From contig CAWCOU010000006.1 in the NCBI GenBank assembly GCA_963797335.1, forward strand, positions 1,054,001 to 1,118,000: a stretch of 64,000 nt of DNA, given 5' to 3'. The position numbers and the translations under genes are program-made. The notes below the pieces were generated by a model. That model saw nothing but the letters and a program-made list of their open reading frames with translations, was not told the origin of the DNA and ran no database searches. Shown one piece after another: positions 51,635 to 60,561 of this stretch. The stretch is from CAWCOU01 sp963797335 (GTDB taxonomy: Bacteria > Pseudomonadota > Gammaproteobacteria > JAURND01). The first letter of the stretch is position 1. Each line of letters begins with the position of its first letter.

Positions 51635-51814
51635 TTAATCCTCAAATTTGACCTTCTGAGGATTGATCTTTTTAACATAATAATTAATATCTGATTTTCT
51701 GAACACAGGGACTATTGGATTAAATTTTTTATATAGCTCCCATGATTTCCGCTCCAGCCTTCGTTGAGTTTTTTCCATTTCTATAAGTATTTCCTTCCGA
51801 ATTATTGTGATCAT
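51635..51814 (-). CDS. Small basic protein overlapping the Clp-fold protease gene
   Basis: A 59-residue product starting MITIIRKEILIEMEKTQRRL and ending INPQKVKFED. A near-ideal ribosome site GGAGG lies seven bases before the ATG at 51814, inside the last 90 bases of the protease gene, which argues that it is real. It is basic (many Lys/Arg), helical at the N-terminus, and has no family I recognise. Overlap of 86 bases with the upstream gene implies co-expression. It may be a partner or substrate adaptor of the protease. Longer upstream starts in the same frame have no comparable site. Confidence 0.62.
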   Translation of the reverse strand: MITIIRKEILIEMEKTQRRLERKSWELYKKFNPIVPVFRKSDINYYVKKINPQKVKFED

Positions 51815-52661
51815 ATTTAACCTCCACTTTGCGTATTGAAAATTCATGCCTAGTTTCAATTCCTTCATTTAAATAATCCGATACTTCACTCTGTGCGCGA
51901 GTAGATTTTTTTATTGTTTTGAATATTTTTTCCGCTTCCGAATAATCAATAACAAATCCATGATCGGGATACTCTTTAACAAGAGTTGTTAGTATCATTT
52001 CAGACCTAAGATTTCCTCGACCATCTTTTGTTAGGCGACCTCCATAAGCTAAAGCTATATTAACTGCCCTTGAAATTTCACCCATGCGAATAGGGTCAAT
52101 CTGTGACAAAATAGGTGATACAAAGCCTATTGCTAAATTTGAAGCGACTTCTGTAGCCATTTTAGTAGACATTCCTGCACTTATTAAGCACAGGAAAGTG
52201 TTAAAAAATACATGTTGCATTTCATTTTTTAGGCTTAAAAGAGATTCATTAATATTTAAACCTGAACTTTGTTTCATAATCTCTTCTTTATCACGAAGTT
52301 GCATATCAAGAGGACCAAATTCTGCATAATCTGCCATTATAATTTCGTCAGAACCAATAGCAATCAAGGTGCCTGCACTCTTACACTCGCCATAAACATA
52401 TAAGTAAAATTTAGAATATTTTTCTTGTAGACGCCTTGCTATTTTAAAAGCAGCATGGGGGTCTCCTCCTGGTGTATGTAAAATTAATAGTACACTTCTA
52501 TTTTGCACACTGTCGGTAATTCTTATTAATTCATTCGCACCTTCCGAGTTGATTTCCCCCCTGTATAGTATAATGTCAGACTTTAAATCATTAAATGCAG
52601 TAGTTAAAGTAACATCAGTTTCATCAGAAGAAAATTTATTCTTTAATTCTTGACTTTCCAT
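51729..52661 (-). CDS. SDH-type Clp-fold serine protease
   Basis: A 310-residue cytoplasmic protein of the ClpP/crotonase superfamily, closest to the serine dehydrogenase proteinase (SDH_sah) and SppA-like group. The oxyanion strand region is LLILHTPGGDPHAAFKIARR. The nucleophile is probably Ser95 in YGECKSAGTLIAIGSDEI. The third motif is YAEFGPLDMQ. No signal peptide or membrane helix is present, unlike SppA. The C-terminal 60 residues are charged and variable. Composition is much more AT-rich than the sdh genes beside it, consistent with recent acquisition. A strong promoter is present upstream. Such proteases occur frequently in accessory and defence regions; the substrate is unknown. Confidence 0.78.
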   Translation of the reverse strand: MESQELKNKFSSDETDVTLTTAFNDLKSDIILYRGEINSEGANELIRITDSVQNRSVLLILHTPGGDPHAAFKIARRLQEKYSKFYLYVYGECKSAGTLIAIGSDEIIMADYAEFGPLDMQLRDKEEIMKQSSGLNINESLLSLKNEMQHVFFNTFLCLISAGMSTKMATEVASNLAIGFVSPILSQIDPIRMGEISRAVNIALAYGGRLTKDGRGNLRSEMILTTLVKEYPDHGFVIDYSEAEKIFKTIKKSTRAQSEVSDYLNEGIETRHEFSIRKVEVKYDHNNSEGNTYRNGKNSTKAGAEIMGAI

Positions 52662-52693
52662 GGCATCACTCGAGTAATGTGATAAGTTAACCC

Positions 52694-52721
52694 ATCATAA
52701 TCCTACTAACAGTTTTGTCAA
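52694..52721 (-). promoter_or_regulatory. Promoter of the protease gene
   Basis: On the minus strand a perfect TTGACA (52721-52716), a 16-bp spacer and TATGAT (52699-52694). The start would be near 52687, about 26 bases before the ATG at 52661. Confidence 0.6.
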
Positions 52722-52819
52722 TACCGCTAATTCCGTATATACCCAATGCACAGTGAAAATGCGAACAACAAAGCGAACATCAGCCATTATTATGTTGATT
52801 AGCCAATGGCCAATGGACT

Positions 52820-55800
52820 TCATCTCATGGTTCGTAAATCGCTCATCTTCTTGCGCTGTATTATGGGATCTTCTTGCTTGGCTGCCGGCTTACCTCGTGT
52901 GACTTGTGAAAGCATGGGGGATTCTTTTCTGCGATCAATGATGCCGCTTAGGGTGGTTTTTTGGTCGTAACCCTGGAGGTGTTGAAGGGAATGTTTGGCT
53001 TTTTCTACTCTGCCGGGGTCCCCAAAACGTACGACCAGTTCTAATCCTCGTTTTTTGTTCAGAAAATCATCCAATATCTGTCCTAGCTTGATCTGCGCGA
53101 CGGAGTATCCACGTTGGGCGGCTTTGCTGAGGTTATCTAAACTATTCACCATGTCATGCTTATGGCCAATACCTTGTAAATAACAACGTCCTAATTCGTA
53201 TTGAGCTACGGGACTTTGACATTCGGTGACGGCTTGTTGAAAACACACAAAGGCAGTCGATGGGTTTTTTTCAACACCCCAGCCTTCCTCAAAACAACGG
53301 CCAAGTTCAACATAGGCAGGGGGGTAATCGGCGGCAATTTCTTGTAAGATGGTCGCGGCCATAGTCTGGTTTTGCATGACCTCGGGTTCAGCGCCGGTAA
53401 GATATAATTTAGCTAAATTATATTGTGCTGGAAGATTGTTGGCGCTGGCCGCCTCTTGAAACAGTTCATAAGCTATTGCTATATCCTTTCGGATATGGAC
53501 ACCCTGTTGATAGAATTCCCCCATTTTATTTTGCGCATCTGAAATGCTTTCCGCAGCTATGCCGTAAAATCTCATACTCATTTGAGGATCTTTTTTGACC
53601 CCGATACCCTCTTCATAGCATCGGCCAAGATGATAATAACCCTCCTCTGATTGCTGATCCACAGCGGATTGATAACAACGAAAAGCATACTTATGGTCTG
53701 GAGTGATGCCTATTCCTTCTTCATAACATTGGCCCAGTGCATTTAAAACAGCGGGGGATTTTGCGGTAGAGGCTTTCGCTAAAATGTTGAATGCTTTTTC
53801 TTGTTCTAGCCTATTTACCGATTCGTGATTGTCAAGCACCGAAAAAGCGTAATCTAACTCATTGCTTTTCGTCTTAGTGCTAGGCACGTTGGGATTTTGA
53901 TTTTCATCTTGAATGTCGACTCTTTTAGCAGCAGGCTTCTTTTCGAGTTTGGTTGTTTCATCTGTCAACGGTAAAGCTGAATCATTGCGCTGTTTTTGTT
54001 TACCACTGCCGGATACTACTGGCGTTTTTGCGATCGTAACTGCAGCCTTCGGTTCTGTTTTGAGTGAGGTTTTTTGTCTATCGTAAAATTCCCGAGTTCT
54101 GGAAGACTCCTGGCGTTCTTCTCTGATGGTTTGTTTTTTCTGTTCTTCCAAAGGAGGACCATTTTCAGATAATTGTCTCGAATGTTGGTTTAATTCCCAG
54201 TTCTTGATGAGCTCCTCATACTTCTTTTTCCACACTGCTGCCGCAGCGTTAATGGAGGTATTTTTATCGACGGGGATTCGGATGATGCCTAACATTTCGG
54301 TGCCAACTTCCTCAGGTGGCTGGTTTAAGATAAACTGATCGCGACGACCATCTTGAAATTTACGAACGTCGTGAACTAATCTGGAATCGACTTCAACAAT
54401 ATACCTTTGTGGCCGGCCTTTTAACTTCACGTAGCCATCGGTGGCCCACAGGTTATGATTTAATTTCTCTTCCTCTACTTCTTGAGAGTTTTTGAACCAA
54501 TTTAAAGTCCGCACATGGGCAATCAATTTATGCTGAAACGAATGTTCATCAATCTCTGGTTTTCGTTTTTTGATACTGTCCTTCATTTCTTTGGAAGCTT
54601 CTTGACCACAGGCACTGGTGTATTGTGCCACTTGATTAACGAACTTATCGATTTGCTCCTTAGTCATCGATTTTTTCGCTAGCTCCATTTTTAATTTCTC
54701 GCGAAAAGCGGAATACAGATGATGCGTGAGCTCTTTATCGGTAACTCCGATCAGCAAAGAACCATAAAAAATATGGGCAATTTGCGCCAAACTCAAATTT
54801 TTAGCAGTGGCAGGGTTATTCAATGCTCGAAGTAATTCGGCGGTTTTATCTTTGAGCTTGGCACTACTGCCCTCTGGATGGTCCACTTGCATAATATGCC
54901 CAGTTGAAATGAGCCATTGTGCTGCCTCTATGGCGGTATAATCCTGGTTGTCTAAGAAATTATCCCAGGCACGCTCTATGCCAATCATGTCTATTTTTTT
55001 GACCCCACCTACCTTATGGTGATTCATTTCACGACAGAAGTTAGAGGCGATGATCAGCGTATTTAATAATGTCTTGGTGCTAGCCCGCAATGGCTGTTCG
55101 GGCGCGGCGCATAAATAGTGATTAAATGGGCTAAAGTCCCATTTATGGAGATCGATAGCCCCCATTTTTTGTAAATTTAGAAGAGTTTTAGCGCAGGCGG
55201 GGTCAATTTTCTGTCTTCCCGGCATCAGTAACACCGACATCAAGGAAGTGACCAGTTGGTGGTTTAACGGCAATTTCAGCAGCTGGCCTTCGGCAAAGTT
55301 AGCCAAGGCCTTCAACCAATCGCTCGCTTGCGGGCTGGTCATCTCGGGGTCTTCTACTAAGTTTTCTATTTGTTTATGGATCTTGGCAGGTGAAAATTTG
55401 ACTGTTTTAAAGAGTTTACTGGAGTCGAACATCAGCTTGGGAATATCATGCAGCTGCAATAGCCGATATTGATGCAGGTGCTGAACAAGCGAGAAAAAAG
55501 CGGTGGTATTGATAGGCAGCGCGCTTTTGGCGGCGTCTGGCGGTAATTGCGCTTGTAGACCAGCAATTAAGAATCCCAAATCAGTCTTATAAGATTTAAG
55601 CGTTTTGGGAGGGTTATTTTTAAGCAGCTTTTCCGATGATAATAGAATACTTTGGGTCAGTGTGTAAGCCAACATACCGTTACGGGCGTTCACTTGGTTT
55701 TCCAGTGCTTCAGCCGCTAAGTTTAGCGCTCGGACGATGAAAGGGGTCAGGGTACGGAGGTAATACTCTTTCAAATCAAATTCCGCTTCGATCAGTTGTT

Positions 55801-55972
55801 TTAAGCTTGCACTAATTTTCTCCAGTAATTTTAGGGGCTCTTGTGTCGTCTTTAACCAGTCACTGTAACTACGTCCTCGCGGGTCTTTCAACCAAGAAAT
55901 CATATCCTCCTTGGTTATTTTAGGGGAGTGGGCGTTTTTGCTCTTTAACTCTTGCTCTAAGCTTACAGACAT
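52820..55972 (-). CDS. Giant helical-repeat protein with probable RAP domain and Sel1 repeats
   Basis: A 1050-residue cytosolic-type protein without a signal peptide. Residues 1-470 are helical and leucine-rich with no recognised family, possibly an RNA-binding helical-repeat array. Residues about 478-590 resemble a RAP domain: FQHKLIAHVRTLNWF, then ATDGYVKLKG, RPQRYIVEVDSRLVHDVRKF, GRRDQFILN and a final IIRIPVD strand; the central VEVD matches the RAP acidic core. Residues 600-710 are a charged disordered linker. Residues about 735-965 hold six or more Sel1-type repeats (ALGQCYEEGIGI, HLGRCYEEGIGVKKD, ELGRCFEEGWGVEKN). The ATG at 55972 has GGAG seven bases upstream. RAP domains are mainly found in eukaryotic organelle RNA-binding proteins, and Sel1 repeats are common in Legionella effectors, so a host-directed role is an attractive inference. 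Confidence 0.72.
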   Translation of the reverse strand: MSVSLEQELKSKNAHSPKITKEDMISWLKDPRGRSYSDWLKTTQEPLKLLEKISASLKQLIEAEFDLKEYYLRTLTPFIVRALNLAAEALENQVNARNGMLAYTLTQSILLSSEKLLKNNPPKTLKSYKTDLGFLIAGLQAQLPPDAAKSALPINTTAFFSLVQHLHQYRLLQLHDIPKLMFDSSKLFKTVKFSPAKIHKQIENLVEDPEMTSPQASDWLKALANFAEGQLLKLPLNHQLVTSLMSVLLMPGRQKIDPACAKTLLNLQKMGAIDLHKWDFSPFNHYLCAAPEQPLRASTKTLLNTLIIASNFCREMNHHKVGGVKKIDMIGIERAWDNFLDNQDYTAIEAAQWLISTGHIMQVDHPEGSSAKLKDKTAELLRALNNPATAKNLSLAQIAHIFYGSLLIGVTDKELTHHLYSAFREKLKMELAKKSMTKEQIDKFVNQVAQYTSACGQEASKEMKDSIKKRKPEIDEHSFQHKLIAHVRTLNWFKNSQEVEEEKLNHNLWATDGYVKLKGRPQRYIVEVDSRLVHDVRKFQDGRRDQFILNQPPEEVGTEMLGIIRIPVDKNTSINAAAAVWKKKYEELIKNWELNQHSRQLSENGPPLEEQKKQTIREERQESSRTREFYDRQKTSLKTEPKAAVTIAKTPVVSGSGKQKQRNDSALPLTDETTKLEKKPAAKRVDIQDENQNPNVPSTKTKSNELDYAFSVLDNHESVNRLEQEKAFNILAKASTAKSPAVLNALGQCYEEGIGITPDHKYAFRCYQSAVDQQSEEGYYHLGRCYEEGIGVKKDPQMSMRFYGIAAESISDAQNKMGEFYQQGVHIRKDIAIAYELFQEAASANNLPAQYNLAKLYLTGAEPEVMQNQTMAATILQEIAADYPPAYVELGRCFEEGWGVEKNPSTAFVCFQQAVTECQSPVAQYELGRCYLQGIGHKHDMVNSLDNLSKAAQRGYSVAQIKLGQILDDFLNKKRGLELVVRFGDPGRVEKAKHSLQHLQGYDQKTTLSGIIDRRKESPMLSQVTRGKPAAKQEDPIIQRKKMSDLRTMR

Positions 55973-56336
55973 TTCATTCTCCAGTGACCGTCTAAAAAAA
56001 TAGCCAGATACTAGAACAGCAAGCTTAATTTAAACTTATATTTTTGCAAAAAATTAGATTTTTTTAGTAACTACTCGCATCACCCTGGTATTCTGCCCGA
56101 ACGATGCAGTCGGAGGAACGCTTGACTGAGTACAGCTACGTTTTTCACAGGGTGACAAAACGCCTATCCCCAATTTATTTACACAGAAAAACCACAGCAA
56201 CAGCTTCATGCCCCCCATAAATCTGGCAAAAAAAGACATTCTCAGGTATATTTACGGTACGGTAGTCACCCTGCCCATATATCCGCAGCTAGCCCGCGGA
56301 ATCCAGCTCAAATCAACGTCTTAGGGGAAGTAACCC
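55973..56336. other. Intergenic region between the giant gene and glmS
   Basis: About 360 bases between divergent genes. A 61-codon reverse frame (56054-56239, starting MSFFARFMGGMKLLLWFFC) has a hydrophobic start but only a poor ribosome site and no family, so it is not called. Near 56280 a degenerate member of the CCGCGG..GGATCCAG palindrome family occurs (CCGCAGCTAGCCCGCGGAAT then CCAG). The ribosome site AGGGGAAG for glmS lies just before 56337. Confidence 0.5.
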
Positions 56337-58169
56337 ATGTGCGGCATCGTGGGCGCCACCGCGCCACAAAATGTAGCTCCTATCTTATTAGAAGGCTTAA
56401 AACGCCTGGCCTATCGCGGCTATGACTCGGCGGGCATGGCGATTCTCGACCCTAGTTCCGGGGAAATTCAACGCTTGCGCACAGAGGGCAAAGTTAGCCG
56501 CTTGCAAGAGGCGTTGCTAGAGCATCCTATTTCTGGTCAAACCGGCATCGCCCACACTCGCTGGGCTACCCATGGCATACCTTCTGAGCAAAATGCCCAC
56601 CCCATTACTTCTCATGCCGATTTAGCCATCGTCCATAATGGCATCATCGAAAACCACGACAATTTCCGCGCTGATCTGTTGGCAAAAGGCTACCAATTCT
56701 CTTCACAGACTGATACCGAAGTCGCCGCCCATTTGATTCACGACCATCTCCGACAGCATGAATTTCTGAAGAGTGTTCAGGAGGTGGCGCGAAAATTGGA
56801 GGGTGCATTCGCTCTAGCTATTATCAATCGTCAAGAGCCCGGTCGCATTATTGCGGTTCGCAATGGGCCCCCTCTGGTGATTGGCTTGGGTCATAAGGCG
56901 AATTATATTGCTTCCGATAGTTTTGCTCTTTTGCCAGTGACCAACCAATTTATTTATTTGGAAGACGGGGATGTCGCTGACGTGACCAAGGATAATGTCA
57001 CCATCTACGACAGTAACGGGCAAGTGCAACAGCGAAAAATACATACCTCGAATCAAGATGCCAATAGCATCGATCGCGGCGCGTACCGCCACTATATGTT
57101 AAAGGAAATTTTTGAACAACCGCTGGCCATTGATAATACCTTGGAAGGCCGTATCAGCAAAAATTCCGTATTGGAGCCGGCGTTTGGCAGCGATGTCGGC
57201 GCCTGTTTTGATCGCATTCGACACGTTCAAATCGCCGCCTGTGGCACGAGTTTTCATGCCGGCATGGTCGGGCGTTATTGGATGGAAGGTTTGGCCGGGT
57301 TGCCCTGCCAAGTGGAAATCGCCAGCGAGTTGCGTTACCGTAAAGCAGTGGTTCCCCCCAATAGTTTATTCGTCGTGTTGTCTCAATCCGGTGAAACAGC
57401 GGATACCTTAGCCGCTTTGCGCTTGGCCAAAGAAGCTGGTTATGCTAAAACCTTGGCCATTTGCAATGTCCCCGATAGTTCTTTGGTGCGCGAAGCCGAT
57501 TTCACTTTCTTAACCCGTGCTGGCACGGAAATTGGTGTTGCTTCGACCAAAGCCTTTACTACGCAATTAATCGCGCTATTAATGCTCACGGTGGTTTTGG
57601 GCCGACGGCATCAAATGACGGCGGAAGTAGAAGCCGACATCGTGCAACAATTACGCGGCTTATCGAAGAACATCGAACAAGCACTGACTTCTGATCAAAC
57701 GATCAAAACGTTGGCGGAGCGTTTTGTCGATAAGCAACATGCCTTGTTCCTAGGTCGTGGCGTGCAATATCCCATTGCCATGGAAGCCGCCTTAAAATTA
57801 AAGGAACTTTCGTATATTCACGCAGAAGCTTATCCCGCCGGAGAACTCAAACACGGCCCGCTGGCACTGGTCGATAAAAATATGCCGGTGATTGCGGTGG
57901 CGCCACAGGATGCGTTGTTGGAGAAGTTAAAATCGAATTTACACGAAGTCCGTGCCCGGGGCGGCCAATTGATCGTTCTAGGTAATGCCTCTAGTAATTT
58001 TAATGATTTATCCGATGTGACGCTCGTGCCTGTCCCCCAAGTGGGAGAGGCTATTGCCCCCATCGTCTATACCATTCCGTTGCAGTTACTCGCCTATCAT
58101 GTGGCCGTGCTGAAAGGGACCGATGTCGATCAGCCACGTAATTTGGCGAAGTCCGTCACGGTGGAATGA
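56337..58169 (+). CDS. glmS: Glucosamine-6-phosphate synthase
   Basis: Transfers the glutamine amide to fructose-6-phosphate, the first step to UDP-GlcNAc. The 610-residue enzyme has the N-terminal nucleophile Cys2 (MCGIVGA), the glutaminase motifs RLAYRGYDSAGMAI and HTRWATHGIPSEQNAHP, and two SIS isomerase domains (AACGTSFHAG, VLSQSGETADTLAALR, SYIHAEAYPAGELKHGPLAL). It ends with the conserved ...PRNLAKSVTVE. No glmS ribozyme is expected or seen. It is not adjacent to glmU, which is 30 kb away. Confidence 0.98.
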   Translation: MCGIVGATAPQNVAPILLEGLKRLAYRGYDSAGMAILDPSSGEIQRLRTEGKVSRLQEALLEHPISGQTGIAHTRWATHGIPSEQNAHPITSHADLAIVHNGIIENHDNFRADLLAKGYQFSSQTDTEVAAHLIHDHLRQHEFLKSVQEVARKLEGAFALAIINRQEPGRIIAVRNGPPLVIGLGHKANYIASDSFALLPVTNQFIYLEDGDVADVTKDNVTIYDSNGQVQQRKIHTSNQDANSIDRGAYRHYMLKEIFEQPLAIDNTLEGRISKNSVLEPAFGSDVGACFDRIRHVQIAACGTSFHAGMVGRYWMEGLAGLPCQVEIASELRYRKAVVPPNSLFVVLSQSGETADTLAALRLAKEAGYAKTLAICNVPDSSLVREADFTFLTRAGTEIGVASTKAFTTQLIALLMLTVVLGRRHQMTAEVEADIVQQLRGLSKNIEQALTSDQTIKTLAERFVDKQHALFLGRGVQYPIAMEAALKLKELSYIHAEAYPAGELKHGPLALVDKNMPVIAVAPQDALLEKLKSNLHEVRARGGQLIVLGNASSNFNDLSDVTLVPVPQVGEAIAPIVYTIPLQLLAYHVAVLKGTDVDQPRNLAKSVTVE

Positions 58170-58262
58170 GGGTATCCGAAAGCGGGCGCGTCATCCGCGC
58201 CTTCGCATCACCTCGTCTGCCCACCTCGTCATCCCGAACACCTCACGTCATCCCAAACACCT

Positions 58263-58389
58263 CACGTCATCCCGAACGCAGTGAGGGACCTCCTGAATGT
58301 GGCACGAATTGACTCCAAGCTGGGGGGAATTGTATTCCTGACTATAGTGCCACGTTCAGGAGGTCCCTCGCTGCGCTCGGGATGACGTG
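58263..58389. repeat. Inverted-repeat element bounded by CACGTCATCC, copy 2
   Basis: The left arm 58263-58305 (CACGTCATCCCGAACGCAGT to GTGGCAC) and right arm 58347-58389 are near-perfect reverse complements around a 41-base centre. It matches the element at 34476-34611 in both arms but not the centre. The left flank carries two or three extra copies of the arm tip (19-bp units CCTCACGTCATCCCRAACA, about 58223-58262). Confidence 0.85.
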
Positions 58390-58500
58390 GAGCGCTGGGA
58401 TGACGTGGAGCGCTGGGATGATGTGGAGCGCTCGGAATGGCGTGGAGCGCGTGATGACATAGAGCGCTCGGGATGGCGTGAGCGCTCGGATGACGTGGGG
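58381..58500. repeat. Degenerate 18-bp tandem repeat extending the palindrome's right end
   Basis: Six full units plus a partial one of GATGACGTGGAGCGCTSG, starting in the right arm tip of the palindrome and ending one base before the bamE stop codon. The first two units are identical and later ones diverge. Because 18 is a multiple of three, a short open frame runs through it (MERWDDVERWDDV...), but there is no ribosome site, so it is not called as a gene. Confidence 0.85.
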
Positions 58501-58501
58501 G

Positions 58502-58813
58502 TTACGAATAATTCCCTTCTACGCGGATCAGGCGATCGTTTTGAAAGTAGAGGTCCAGCTGCTTTTTGGTGATTTTACCGCCGCTGTGCTGGAACGTGTA
58601 AACATACGGCCAGTGATTATCGTTGAAAAGGTTGGTGAGCACGGGGTTACCTAATACACCAACGACTTGGTCTTTAGACATTCCTAAACGCAGCTGCGAG
58701 CGCATGTCAGGCGTCACCACATTACCTTGCTGGATATCCGGTTGGTAAAGTCGTATACAGCCTCCCAACAATAAACAGCCTGCCAGCAGGCCGATGATCA
58801 TACCTGTTTTCAT
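58502..58813 (-). CDS. bamE: Outer-membrane assembly lipoprotein BamE
   Basis: A 103-residue lipoprotein of the BAM complex that inserts beta-barrels. The lipobox is LLGGC (Cys19). The BamE fold is marked by RLGMSKDQVVGVLGNPVL and a C-terminal YTFQHSGGKITKKQLDLYF. Shorter than the E. coli form but typical of gammaproteobacteria. Its 3' end abuts a tandem repeat. It lies 83 bases downstream of recN on the same strand. Confidence 0.93.
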   Translation of the reverse strand: MKTGMIIGLLAGCLLLGGCIRLYQPDIQQGNVVTPDMRSQLRLGMSKDQVVGVLGNPVLTNLFNDNHWPYVYTFQHSGGKITKKQLDLYFQNDRLIRVEGNYS

Positions 58814-58896
58814 AGTTTACCTTATCGTCATTTTTCGATGGCTTTATCTGCTCACTGATGAGCAAGGATTGCCATCATATCGTATTTCTAAAAGAT

Positions 58897-60561
58897 TTAC
58901 AGTACTTGCAGCATTTCTCGTGCATGAGCAAGCGTCGTTGCGGTAATGGTGACTCCTCCTAACATCCGAGCAATTTCCGCAATTCTTTCGTCCGTGGATA
59001 ATGGATTGATCTGCGGTTCCACGGTGCCGTTTTTTTCCTGCTTAACAATTTGCAAATGGTGATCGCCTTGTGCAGCCACTTGCGGCAAATGCGTAATGGC
59101 TAGTACTTGCGCATCTCGACCCAATTGAGCCAATTGTTGACCCACGATTTCTGCGGTACGTCCGCCAATACCCACATCCACTTCGTCAAAAATTAACGTC
59201 GGGCATTGCGATGTTTGCGCCGTCAACACTTGAATCGCCAATGCAATTCGTGACACTTCACCACCCGAAGCCACTTTTGACAATGGGAATAAGGGTTGAC
59301 CGGGATTAGTTCTCACCAAAAACTCCACTCGTTCTTGGCCATCCGCTCGTAACACCTCGTCGTCATACGGCATTAACTGAACAGCGAACTCTCCTTGCTG
59401 CATGCCCAGCAACCGCATCTGTTGCGTCACTTGCTCACCCAACAGTTGTGCAGCTTTTTTTCGGCCTTGCCGCAATTGTGCGGCTACTTTATCGTAATTT
59501 TGTCGATGTTGCTGCTGTTGTTGGCGGTAGTTGACCACTTCACTGTCAACGGCACATAGCTCTAACCATTGTTGATGCAAGCTGTTCTTTTTCTGCCATA
59601 ACTCTTCTGGAGTTATGCGGTGGCGACGCGCCATATCATGCAACTGTGCCAATCGTTTATCCACCGCAGCGAGACGGTCTGGGTTGGGCTCCAAAGTTTG
59701 TAAATAATGCCTGACTTCCAACTCTGCTTCTTTGACTTGGATAATAGCCTGAGTCAACATGGCTACCACTGGCTGCATCTGTGTGCTTTTTTCTGACAAA
59801 TTTTTTAATTGCTGAGTGGCCAGATGTAAGCCTTGTAAAACATTCACGGGTTCGGCTTCTGATAATAAATCACTCACCCCCTGACAAATACTACCCCACT
59901 GTTCAGTATGAGCTAAGCGAACTTGTTCCTGCACCAATTCCGTCAACTCACCTTCACTTAAAGCCAATGTTTCTAATTCCTGCCATTGAAAATGCAGGAA
60001 GTCTTTTTGGCGTTCGTGTTCTTCGCCATTGCCAATGGCATTCAAGCGGTGTTGCACTTGTTGGTATTGCTGCGCGTGGTGGCGCACTTGCTGACATAGT
60101 GACTCATGGCCGGCAAAGCCGTCCAGCAATGCGCGTTGATGGTCGTTCTTAAATAACAAGGTGTGCTGGTTTTGTCCGTGGATATGCACTAATAATCCAC
60201 CCAGTTCGCGCACTTGCTGCACGGAACAAGGGCGACCATTAATGGTGCTGCGAGAGCGGCCGTCACGATTGAGGATACGGCGAATAAAACAGGCTTCGCC
60301 TTCGAGTAACTCATTATCCTCTAGCCATTGTCGCGCCGCGGGCATCGTCGCCATCGCGAACTCGGCCGTCACTTCTGCGCGCTCACAATGCGCCGGAATA
60401 AGATGACTATCGGCGCGTTCACCCAGAACGACGGTTAAGGCGTCGATGACGATCGATTTTCCCGCGCCGGTCTCTCCCGTCAAGACAGTGAAACCTTCCC
60501 GGAATTCCTGTATCAGTTCGGAGATGATCGCGAAATTTTTGATGTGTATCTGTTTTAGCAT
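58897..60561 (-). CDS. recN: DNA repair protein RecN
   Basis: A 554-residue SMC-like ATPase for double-strand-break repair. The N-terminal head has Walker A VLTGETGAGKSIVIDAL. The middle is a long coiled coil (about 160-370). The C-terminal head has the signature LSKVASGGEVSRIALAIQ, Walker B TLIFDEVDVGIGG and the switch His in VLAITHLPQVAAQGDHHLQI. The start overlaps the end of nadK by 7 bases. No LexA box was recognised upstream of the pair. Confidence 0.96.
   Translation of the reverse strand: MLKQIHIKNFAIISELIQEFREGFTVLTGETGAGKSIVIDALTVVLGERADSHLIPAHCERAEVTAEFAMATMPAARQWLEDNELLEGEACFIRRILNRDGRSRSTINGRPCSVQQVRELGGLLVHIHGQNQHTLLFKNDHQRALLDGFAGHESLCQQVRHHAQQYQQVQHRLNAIGNGEEHERQKDFLHFQWQELETLALSEGELTELVQEQVRLAHTEQWGSICQGVSDLLSEAEPVNVLQGLHLATQQLKNLSEKSTQMQPVVAMLTQAIIQVKEAELEVRHYLQTLEPNPDRLAAVDKRLAQLHDMARRHRITPEELWQKKNSLHQQWLELCAVDSEVVNYRQQQQQHRQNYDKVAAQLRQGRKKAAQLLGEQVTQQMRLLGMQQGEFAVQLMPYDDEVLRADGQERVEFLVRTNPGQPLFPLSKVASGGEVSRIALAIQVLTAQTSQCPTLIFDEVDVGIGGRTAEIVGQQLAQLGRDAQVLAITHLPQVAAQGDHHLQIVKQEKNGTVEPQINPLSTDERIAEIARMLGGVTITATTLAHAREMLQVL

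Noticed and set aside
56054..56239. Reverse 61-codon frame with a hydrophobic start
   Set aside because: Ribosome site is poor and no family or conserved feature is seen; kept only as a remark in the intergenic entry.
58387..58572. Short frame encoding repeated DDVERW-type peptide
   Set aside because: It is a by-product of the 18-bp tandem repeat; there is no ribosome site, and the end overlaps bamE on the other strand.
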